Origin: Hybos culiciformis
Taxonomy: Eukaryota; Arthropoda; Insecta; Diptera; Hybotidae
Reading direction: 5' to 3'
Length of the DNA stretch: 64,000 nucleotides
Assembly: GCA_964007475.1 (NCBI GenBank)
Contig: OZ023273.1
Coordinates: 24,725,557-24,789,556, forward strand
In this document: positions 40,664 through 49,346 of the stretch, one piece after another
Position numbering within the stretch: position 1 is the stretch's first letter
How the letters are laid out: each line of letters begins with the position of its first letter
Translations under genes and position numbers: made by a program
Notes under the pieces: model-generated
What the model was told of the DNA's origin: nothing
The model's database searches: none
Seen by the model: the letters and a program-made list of their open reading frames with translations, nothing else

Positions 40664-40696
40664 GGAATTAATATTGAGCCACATGTCATCTACCTA
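40664..40696 (-). pseudogene. possible relic of a protease first exon
   Basis: On the minus strand CATGTGGC-TCAATATTAAT resembles the 3' end of exon 1 in SP4 (CATGTGGCGGCTCAATTCTTAAT without the gap), the segment coding TCGGSILN. The frame is broken and no splice donor or further exon is present. It lies immediately downstream of SP7, where another copy of the cluster could once have stood. The match is short, so chance remains possible. Confidence 0.3.
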
Positions 40697-40747
40697 GAAA
40701 ATTATCGAAACATAAAATAAAACAATTTTTTGAAGATAATACAGGCT

Positions 40748-41645
40748 TTATTTCATATTATCATCAATCCATTGGATAAATTGGGATATTCTGACATAAA
40801 CATCAGGATGAGTTTCACCGCATCCATTTTTCACAAAGCTTGCAACTCCAATCAATTCATTCTCAAATACCGCTGGACCACCAGAATCACCTTGACATAC
40901 ACCTTGGCCAATTGGATGACCGAAGCAAATGATTTGATCAAAGTCAAGACCTGTTTGTGTTTTACATTTCTTATGCGATAAGACTGTTAAAGTATTTTTC
41001 TTTAGATTTTCTGATCTTTGACCATTGGTACTGGTTTTTCCCCAACCAGATACTTGAATTTCAGAATTATCTGGCACTTCGGAAGTACGAATTTTAATTG
41101 GTTTAACATTATTGTTATATTTTATTGGTGTGTCCAATTGAAGAAGGGCGAGATCATTTAAATTCATCATATAATGTTTATGTACAATGATTTTTTTAAC
41201 CGAGTGAACTTCACCCCCAGTTTCTAAAACAGGACTGCCAACTCGCACAGTGAAATCATTTGGCTCTGCACTAAAATTATAATTAAAATCGATTTATGAA
41301 TAATTTCTTTATGTTTTTTTCAAAGTCTCAGATTTTCTTTATAAATTACTTACTCCTCCAAAGAAGTGACACAATGAGCAGCTGTAAGAATCCAATTTTC
41401 CTAAAATTATATTATTCATTAAAATTAAATTTTAACAATGTGGAAATATGTTATATTCATTTTACATTTAAAATAGATCCACCACATGTATGGCGATTGC
41501 TACGTCTATATTGTAATGAAATTTGGTATGGTAGATGCTCTTTCAAAACAACACCACCAACAATTCTTGGTTGAATTTCTAGACTTTTAGCTTCCAAGTA
41601 TGATGCAGAAGCTAAAAGCAAACAAATTACAACGAGTTTATACAT
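40748..41645 (-). CDS. SP7: secreted chymotrypsin-like serine protease, 3 exons
   Basis: Exons are 41645-41466, 41400-41354 and 41270-40748 (249 residues). Signal peptide is about 1-19. The propeptide ends IQPR27, followed by IVGG. The triad is His69, Asp115 (NLNDLALLQL) and Ser205 (GDSGGPAVF). Gly189 and Asp226 (HPDVYV) complete the presumed pocket. The introns are about 65 and 83 bp. An AATAAA overlaps the stop codon region (ATGAAATAAAG), so the 3' untranslated region may be very short or use a further signal. It is the closest relative of SP6. Confidence 0.94.
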
Positions 41646-41718
41646 TGCTGGTTTGTTTTAAATTATATTGCGCCACTTTAACAATGTGGAATACACGATT
41701 TTTAAAAAATAATCATCC

Positions 41719-41726
41719 TATTTATA
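41719..41726 (-). promoter_or_regulatory. TATA box of SP7
   Basis: TATAAATA on the minus strand, 74 bp before the start codon. Confidence 0.65.
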
Positions 41727-42194
41727 CCAAAATTATTACAAACATAAAATTTTGTGCCATAGTTCAAAAAAAAATTTCAATTGTTCAAATAAAACCAGCG
41801 TTTTGTGCGCAACAGATTATTTTCAATCAATTATTAAGATAAAAAAAACACATTCAGCATTAAGAGATACTTACTTGTCTAACATAAATAAAAACGAAAA
41901 TTTCAATTGCTATGCTGGAGTTAGTCACACATTTCTATTCCCACAAAATTTCCAATTTTTTACGTTAATTATATTTAGCATTAAATTTTACCTGGCTTGG
42001 ATGATTTATTTCTATAACGTGTTACTGCTCTATATTTTATTCGAGTTTTCTAAGCTTTTAAGATTTTCAACGACAATTTTTGACACTTCCTTTCGCCGCA
42101 GCGACAAAGTTCAGAATGCAAAGATTATGAATATATAAAATAATCTCAAATGGCATAAATTATGAAATACTTAAAAATTTATTTTTTTCAAAAC
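41727..42194. other. region upstream of SP7
   Basis: A plus-strand ORF (41752-42138) runs through here but shows no family features and starts in the SP7 promoter area; it is not supported as a gene. Confidence 0.4.
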
Positions 42195-42501
42195 TACTCT
42201 CTAAATAAATTTTGGCTAGATTGTGGGTAAAAAAACTAGATTGAGCAACTAGATTGTGTGCAACTAGGATCTAGTTGGAAATCTAGCTTCCAAAATTTAC
42301 CTAGATTCTAGTTAAAATGCCAAACTAGATTCCTAGTGAAATTCTAGTTACAAAGGCTAGATCTTCCATTTTTTTTACTAGAATCTAGTGACTTTTTTTT
42401 ATAAAAAAAAAAAAAAAAATTTATTCTAATATTTTTTTTTTATTTATATTATTACAATTTCTTTATTAGATTTTTATTAAATTCTAATTTTATTTCTTAC
42501 G

Positions 42502-42568
42502 CCTTCTTCCGGATTCGAACCTGGTTCTTTAACATTGCAATTCGCCAACACTACCACTCAGCTACGGT
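42502..42568 (-). repeat. tRNA-like sequence, minus-strand member of a divergent pair
   Basis: Minus strand reads GTAGCTGAGTGGTAGTG ... GGTTCGAATCC, homologous to 9145-9208. It is tRNA-derived and not a functional tRNA. Confidence 0.5.
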
Positions 42569-42625
42569 ATTGAAATTTAAAATGTACATAAAATAGAAAA
42601 TATAAATTTGGTATACACATTTTCT

Positions 42626-42680
42626 TTGTGGTATGTTAGTTATTTGCAATTCTAAGGACGCAGGTTCAAATCCCGAAGAC
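42626..42680 (+). repeat. tRNA-like sequence, plus-strand member of a divergent pair
   Basis: Carries GTGGTATGTTAG and GCAGGTTCAAATCCC, homologous to the minus-strand copy at 9033-9090. Confidence 0.45.
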
Positions 42681-43045
42681 AGCAAAAAAATCTGGTATCA
42701 ATAATTGAAATCTAGCAATGAAAAATAGATGATAATTGCAGAAACTAGATTTTAATAATTTTTCAAATTTGTCTAAAACTATTTTAAAACTATATTCTAG
42801 TTTTAAATTTCCGTTCTTGTAATCTAGTTTACCAAAATAACTGGAATATTAATGATCTGAAATGGAATCTATGTTCGGTAAATAATTTGTAAAATTTTCC
42901 CTAGAAATCAAGCTTTTGAGAACTAGATTTTTGCGTAAACTAGCTTCTGAAACTATAAAACTATTTTCAATAATTGAATTTCCCAGTAAAAATCGTTTAA
43001 CTAGATCAAAGCTAGGGATTCTAGCCAAAATTTATTTAGAGAGTA

Positions 43046-43408
43046 AGGATTTATATACGATATAATTTCAAACACTACGACAAATTTTGATATTATTATA
43101 AGGAAAACGCTATTTTAACTTTAAGTATACCTTTTATGAAAGAAGATATTTCTCATTTATTTTAGGAACATTTAGATATCGACTTATTTTGAATAATTTC
43201 AAATATACAAACAATGATTACATCTTATATATCCTTCAACATATCTTCATAAAGCCATAGAATAAAAAAAGCTCTTGTTGTCTTTTTTTGTTTATAAAGA
43301 TAATCAAGATCAAACAAATAACATATTTTAGAAACATAAATTTATACAAAATATGTAAGATTGATTTAAGTTGCATTTAAATAGAACTAATATTTTTTTA
43401 ATTGTACC
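43046..43408. other. A/T-rich segment before R2 copy 1
   Basis: No gene seen. A short piece (43268-43288, GCTCTTGTTGTC) matches the sequence at the R2/SP9 boundary in the duplicated units. Here about 120 bp separate it from the rest of R2. Confidence 0.5.
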
Positions 43409-44455
43409 AGATTGTAATAAACATAACGAATTACGAATAAAATTATCGTGGTTTTTGACCCAGTAAAATAAAAATTTTAATCAGCTCTATATAAATACAT
43501 AATATTTGTTTAATATTTTTTTATTTTTTGCCAAAAACAGTTAAGAGTCATATACCATATATAGAAATATACCCATTTTCATCTCTGGTCCGAATCTTTC
43601 GGCTGGCGCAGTGAAATAAGGCCGCGGGAAATAAGGCCGCGATAGGTTTTTTGTTGCGGTCTTATTTCATTTTGAAAAATGAAATAAGGCCGCGAAAAAA
43701 TCTTCGCGGCCTTATTTCATTTTGAAAAACGAAATAAGGCCGCGAAAAAATCTTCGCGGCCTTATTTCATTTTTCAAAATGAAATAAGACCGCAACAAAA
43801 AAACGTCGCGGCCTTATTTCCCGCGGCCTTATTTCCATCCCCCCTTTCGGCTGTAACCATTTTTTTAAGTTCCTCTAATCGATGTGTATCTCTAATCGAT
43901 ATCTATATGTATTCTACCCACACACTAATTTCCATTAGAATCTATTTAAACTTTTATAAAATTTAAAATGTATAAAAATTATAAGCATTTTAGTGGCGGA
44001 AGGACGGACTTTAATTATTATTATATTATACCTGATCTGAAAAACGAATAAAAGCATAATTTAGATAGATTATATAAAGGGATAACCCCATTTTGTTTAA
44101 TAATATTAAATACAATAATTTGGCATTTTTTCTTGTAAATCAGCCCTTATGGCATTTCACGTATCATCTTTAATATGTTTTTTCCGATTGCAACTATAGG
44201 ACAGAAATTACAATTTCAAGTGGCGTGTTTCATGTCATCCAAAAATCATTTGATTCAATAACAAAAAGTTTTTTTTACGTTAATTATTTTTTGGCCATCA
44301 TCATAATCACAAAAAATTTATTTTATTTCTGGGTATGAAAATAAATATGTAGATACATATTTTTAAAATAAATAGTATTTTGAAGAGCATAGGAAACTAT
44401 TGAGATCAAGAAGTTAAACTAAATATATATACGAAAACAATTTTTTTTATGGGAT
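43409..44455. repeat. R2 repeat, copy 1 (lacks the Helitron)
   Basis: Matches 53127-55195 and 62972-64000 outside their Helitrons. Landmarks are ATCGTGGTTTTTGACCCAG, TTTTAGTGGCGGAAGGACGG, GGGATAACCCCATTTTG and TCAGCCCTTATGGCATTTC. This copy carries a GC-rich palindromic insert (43606-43844) that the others lack. It keeps the uninterrupted Helitron target near 44100 (TTAATAATATTAAATAC). The function and origin of R2 are unknown. Confidence 0.8.
43606..43844. mobile_element. GC-rich GGCCTTATTTC palindromic element, 239 bp
   Basis: Repeated GAAATAAGGCCGCG and CGCGGCCTTATTTC motifs form a multi-armed palindrome. The outer arms share GAAATAAGGCCGCGGGAAAT. It is flanked by a direct repeat TTTCGGCTG at 43597-43605 and 43845-43853. 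The R2 copies at 53.3 and 63.1 kb lack the insert. A 9-bp duplication with long inverted repeats fits Mutator-like elements, though that assignment is inference. The same family occurs at 9734. Confidence 0.75.
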
Positions 44456-45102
44456 CAATGCAAATAAAATTTTTATTGAATTTAAATTTTCAAACAATAT
44501 TAAATAAGAAGAAAATTATTAATTTTTATTTAAGAGCCCTCCATGTGAAATTCTGTTTTCTATTTCTGTTTTCTATTTTTGCAGTTTTTTTTTGTGAAAA
44601 ATGCGACAAAAATTGTACGAAAAACACCTCTACCAAAAAATCACAAAACTATATTTGAATTTTATTTCTGTGCAGAAACTGTAATTTATCAAAAAAATTA
44701 AAAAAAATTTAGAAATAAATGAAATTAATTAAAAATTGTTTAGGAAATTAATGAAATTCAAAATTTCACGTCACCAGCTCTGTAGAGTGGTATTTTACCT
44801 TTATTTCTGCGTTTGAGATTTTTTATTATCTTTTTCCTTTACTTCAGAATCCAATCAAATATGTTCAAGTTTTTTAAAGGCTCTTTTGGGCCAAAAAAGT
44901 AAAAATTTAAAAAATCCGCTTCACCTACCCTGGAGCCAGTTATATACTCTCTAACATATCAAAAAATCACTTCAGTCTAGATTGTAGTAACCCTACAATC
45001 AAAGCGAAACTAAGACCAATTTTTTGCAATTTTTCGCTCTTAATTTAGCTAAATATTTATACCAAAATTTTTTTATAATATTAAAATATTTTTTTAACTA
45101 TG
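44456..45102. other. region between R2 copy 1 and segmental duplication
   Basis: A/T-rich, no gene recognised. The 69-residue plus ORF (44449-44658) has no supporting features. Confidence 0.45.
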
Positions 45103-45827
45103 TAAAGTGTAAAACATTTTTTTAAATCACAAAACATAAATATTTTGTTCATAATTGGGAACATCAGTAATTATCAATCAATGATATTAATAAAAATCAG
45201 CTTAAAAAATTCGTATAAGAATAAACTATTCTATACCTGAGTATATAAGAATATGCATTTATGAATTTTATATTCAGAAAACAAAAATTTTTCATTTTTT
45301 ATTCACATTCGCAAAATAGCAGTGATGAAGAATTTGAAATAAAAAAAATATATATACATATTATAGAAGTTGAGTTTGAAGAATTCTTCTATTTACCACT
45401 ACTATTAAAATATTTTTTAATTTTTGACACTTGTCGGTTATAAAGTTATGTTGGTCAATCAAAACACTACGCGAAACGAGATAATCAAATGTCCATGATG
45501 CTTAACGATACATTATGTTTAGTATGTACTTTTTATTCGTAAACTGATTTAGAAGAATTAAAAAGATATGCTTGTTAAAAAGATATATCTCACACTTACC
45601 AACCTATACAATAATTTGTAAACTGTTTGTATTAAGCAGATATGAAATAAATAAATAAATAAATAATATCGCATCCAAGTAATTATAGCCAAGTTAATAA
45701 ATAACACTTTCCAATAAATAAGATCAATAAATAAATTTAATAAAAAAAAATTTTATTTTCATGCAAAATCAATTTATTTAATATTATTATCAATTCCAGT
45801 TTATTGTCTCTACTAGATGTTTTCAAA

Positions 45828-46770
45828 TTAAATGTCAGTGTGTTGTTTGATCCAATCAACATAGTTGGAAACACTGATGTATGGACCACCGCACATGTAA
45901 GTAATAAAACTTGCTACCCCAGCTAATTTTCCCTCAAATGTGGCTGGGCCACCAGAATCTCCTTGGCAAGATCCATTACCACGGACATTATTCAAGCACA
46001 TTAATTTTCCTGAGCCCAAACCAGGTAGGCTGCATACTGCAGGAGATAATGCTGTTAAAGTATTATATTTCAAAAGAGGTGAGAGATCTGAATTATTTTC
46101 AACTTTTCCCCATCCAGAAATGTCAACTTGTCCGCCTGAAGGAACTTGCTTAGTCATTAATGCAATTGGTTGAATTTTATCACTGAAAGTAAGTGGTTGA
46201 TCTAATTCTAAAATTGCCAATTCATTGAGTTGCGAATTCTTGTAAATAATGATATTTTTTACTTTTCTGAGAACACCGGCTTTTGTGTCATTCATATACG
46301 ATGATCCAGCCAAAACACTGAAAATTGAGAATGGTTTCACACTGAAAAAGAAAAAAAAAGAAAATTTAAAAAAAATAATAAATACTTTTTGATTCTAAAA
46401 AATGTTAAAAATATTATAAAATTCAAGATTTGTACTTAAATGTACATTATTTTGTAATCCAAATTAAAATGATTAATGTCTCAGAAATTTTTAGACTTTA
46501 TTAATTTTTCTTAATTAATTAAATAAAAACTTACGCTTGAACATTTTCATAAGCACAGCAATGAGCTGCAGTTAAGATATATTTGGCTGAAAGAATTGAT
46601 CCACCGCAATTATGTTCTCCGTGAACTCGGAACGATACTTGATATGGAAATTTTTCAATTTTTGTGAACTTCCCACCAACTATCTTACCTCCATTTGAAT
46701 CATTTAAAATTTTAAATGCAAATGCACCACTAAGGCAAATAACACTTAAAATAACTAATGATTTGAACAT
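45828..46770 (-). CDS. SP8A: chymotrypsin-like serine protease homologue with Asp-to-Glu in triad, 2 exons
   Basis: Exons are 46770-46535 and 46341-45828 (249 residues). Signal peptide is about 1-18. A longer propeptide ends GGK29, followed by IVGG, with Lys at P1. His70 (TAAHC) and Ser208 (GDSGGPATF) are present. The position normally occupied by the catalytic Asp is Glu119 (LNELAILEL, where relatives have LNDxALxEL). Position 189 is Gly ([11 protein letters not shown]). The segment around 226 is shortened ([10 protein letters not shown]), lacking the PDxYV Asp of SP1-SP7. The intron after CGGSIL found in SP1-SP7 is absent. Strongly reduced activity or a non-enzymatic role is likely but inferred. 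Confidence 0.92.
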
Positions 46771-46849
46771 TTTTCTATGGTCAAAGAGAAACCTTTTAAT
46801 TGCTATGAAAACAGAATACTAATTGTGATTTATTTGAATGGATTTGTGG

Positions 46850-46857
46850 TATTTATA
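46850..46857 (-). promoter_or_regulatory. TATA box of SP8A
   Basis: TATAAATA on the minus strand, 80 bp before the start codon; retained in the duplicate at 57048. Confidence 0.65.
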
Positions 46858-47027
46858 TCTAAGGACCAAAAAATTATTTCAGGTAAAAAATGTGTTCATG
46901 ATATCAAAAATTAATTCAAGAATCTGATAACACTTATCATTTTCAAGTTGTAGAAATTTATATTTTGATTAAACTGTGACGATGTCAAGAGCGATTTATT
47001 TCTAAGAATTTTTTAATCTTTTCTTCG

Positions 47028-47312
47028 CAAAACATTTGTTCGTAAACATTTGTTCGTAAAACATTTCTTCGTAAAAACATTTCTTCGTAAAACATTTCTT
47101 CGTAAAACTTTTGTTCGTAAAACTTTTGTTCGTAAAACATTTGTTCGTAAAACTTTTGTTCGTAAAACTTTTGTTCGTAAAACTTTTCTTTGTAAGCGCG
47201 CGTGCCATGCTGGCTAATGCAGTCATGGGTCTCAACAGCCTACGAACAAAAGTTTTACGAACAAAAGTTTTACGAACAAATGTTTTACGAAGAAATGTTT
47301 TATAAAACATAA
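47028..47312. repeat. foldback array of TTCGTAAAAC-type motif, unit A
   Basis: About ten units of roughly 15 bp (GTTCGTAAAACATTT or CTTCGTAAAACTTTT) run to 47195. A centre GCGCGCGTGCCATGCTGGC... follows, then inverted units (TACGAACAAAAGTTT) to 47312. The full 37-bp hairpin arm pair seen in unit B is reduced to one arm (47207-47243). The ORFs on both strands are translations of the repeat. Confidence 0.85.
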
Positions 47313-47339
47313 CACACTTTTCACTTTTAGCGTTACCCA

Positions 47340-47690
47340 GAGCTAACGACGTGGACGTATTTTTTTTAATTTTTTTTTTTTGATATTTTTTCATATATTT
47401 TTTTATTTATTTTTTTATTTTTTTTTTATATTTTTTTTTTTTATATTTGTTTTTCATATTTTTTTTTTAATATTTTTTATATTTCTTTTTAATATTTTTT
47501 ATATTTTTTTTTTATATATTTTTTTTTAATATTTTTTATATTTTTTTTTTATATTTTTTTTTATATTATTTTTTTTTATACTTTTTTTTTAATATTTTTT
47601 TATTTATTTTTTTAATATTGTTTATATTTTTTTTTTAATATTTTTTATATTTTTGTTTTTAATTCTTCTTTACTTTTTGGTTTTTTAGAA
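47340..47690. repeat. T-rich (ATATTTTTTTTT)-type array, unit A
   Basis: Irregular repeats of T8-T10 separated by ATAT or AATAT, about 350 bp. The homologous array in unit B is about 900 bp. Confidence 0.85.
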
Positions 47691-47867
47691 ACCTATTTTT
47701 TTTTTACACGTTATTTTTTTTTACAGTAGTACAATTTTTTAAATTGTAATATTATCAGCAATAGATGTAAGATATTGTTTCCTTTCAAGCTGATCATACT
47801 TTTCGACAATATTTTTGTTTTGAAGCCTTTCCTTCCCATTACGCAGTTTTTTTTTTTTTTTTATAAA

Positions 47868-48140
47868 GAAATATTTACGAAGAAATGTTTTACGAAGAAA
47901 TGGTCTACGAAGAAATGTTTTACGAAGAAATGTTTTACGAACAAATGTTTTACGAAGAAATGTTTTGCGAACAAATGTTTTACGAACAAATGTTTTACGA
48001 ACAAATGTTTACGAACAAATGTTTTTACGAACAAATGTTTTTACGAACAAATGTTTTACGAACAAATGTTTTTACGAAGAAATGTTTTACGAAGAAATTT
48101 TTACGAACAAATGTTTTACGAAGAAAAAATTACGAACAAA
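47868..48140. repeat. tandem array of TTTTACGAACAAATG units, unit A
   Basis: About 17 head-to-tail units of 14-16 bp varying between GAACAAATG and GAAGAAATG. The sense is inverted relative to the array at 47028. There are no unique spacers, so this is not a CRISPR-like structure. The several overlapping ORFs are artefacts of the repeat. Confidence 0.88.
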
Positions 48141-49346
48141 TGAAGGTCTACCGTCAAGAGCATGTCTTGAAGAATAATAATAATAATAAAATTAAATAGA
48201 AAAATATAATAATTCTATTATATTTTATATTTTACTACGTAAAATATACAATCGTTGCAGCAATTCAAAATTTAGTAAAATTCTATCTGTTTTGAAATTC
48301 AACAACCAAGTAACAATTACTTAATGGAAAAATTATTTTGTACTTTTGTATAATAATGTTGATAAAGGTACAAAATAAAAACAATGATTCGTTTATAATA
48401 TAATGATAAATGGAGCATTAAAATTTATTAAACTTATTAAGAAGAGTTTTTTCGTCCATAAGAATAAAATAACTTTACTTTTACGTATTTCCTTATTGAA
48501 AATGATTACTGATATATGATTGTATCTCGATTGTCTTAGACTTAGTATGCTGATACAAAAAAAGTAGTACGATGTAAAAAAAAATGAGATTTTTCATATA
48601 AATTTTTGCTGCTGAAAAATGTTTGAAATTTTTTTTTTGGTTTTTGCTATGTAGTACGCTGATAAAAAAAAAATTGTTTACTGGGTGACAAAAAATCTAT
48701 TTTGCAGCTGCTTTTTTTTCAAATATTTTTCTACCCAGGTAGATAAATGATTGCAAAAACTTGACATAACAAAAAAAGTTTGTTTGATTTGTTTTTAAAA
48801 TTAATAAATATAATCAGATTCATGTGTTAAATAGTTGTCAAAATTTATCAAACATTTTTCAGATATTTTTGAGTGATTTTTTGCAAACTTTTTTTTCTCA
48901 CAGCGTACTAAGCTTTAGTTACACAATTTTTTTTACAAAATCCATAAATTAAAAATCTTTAATATTTAAAAAAAAAAAATACATTTTTTATTAATTTGCG
49001 TTTTTTTTTAAATATTAAAAACTTATTTCTTTATTTTAAAGTTTTTTTTTACAATTTTTGTTAAAGTTTCCTGTACTTGAAGATTATGTTTTTACAGATT
49101 TTCAAAATTATGATTTTGATATTAAGAATTTTGTTATTAAGGATTCTGTAAATAAGGAAAAAAAAAAAGTAAGGATTTTGGTACCTAAATATTTTGATAA
49201 TAAAGATATCGTCATACAATCAAGATATATAATACGGTATTTAGTAACTTAAAATACCAAATACTTTAGGTACTACAAATTACATTTCAATTCAAAAGTT
49301 TTTTCAATAGAGCGTTTATGTCATAAAAGTATCATATCCTAAAAAT
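48141..49346. other. duplicated non-coding segment, unit A
   Basis: Collinear with 59068-60217 in unit B. No gene is recognised. A 64-residue ORF at 49058-49252 is broken by a deletion in unit B and shows no family features. Confidence 0.5.

Larger units (their letters stand above)
42197..43043. mobile_element. TA-flanked inverted-repeat element, 847 bp (Tc1/mariner-type MITE)
   Basis: The left tip CTCTCTAAATAAATTTTGGC is repeated exactly in reverse complement at the right end; the perfect match spans 24 bp. The element is flanked by TA on both sides (42195-42196 and 43044-43045), as expected for Tc1/mariner-type insertion. The interior is full of CTAGATT/AATCTAG-like words. It holds a tRNA-like divergent pair (42502-42680) homologous in reverse complement to the one at 9033-9208. 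No transposase ORF is present, so it is non-autonomous. Confidence 0.8.

Noticed and set aside
26197..46173. Plus-strand ORFs over protease exons (for example 26197-26478, 28701-28919, 40730-40981, 45911-46173)
   Set aside because: Antisense shadows of the protease coding exons.
47868..48140. CRISPR-like regular array
   Set aside because: Units are directly adjacent with no unique spacers, in an insect-type genome; it is a tandem/foldback repeat. The same applies to 58660-59067.
47002..48199. Overlapping ORFs with CFTNK or YEQMF repeats on both strands, and equivalents at 58510-59130
   Set aside because: All are translations of the TTTTACGAACAAATG-type array in different frames.
49058..49252. 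64-residue ORF before the MULE
   Set aside because: Disrupted by a deletion in unit B, A/T-driven composition and no motif.
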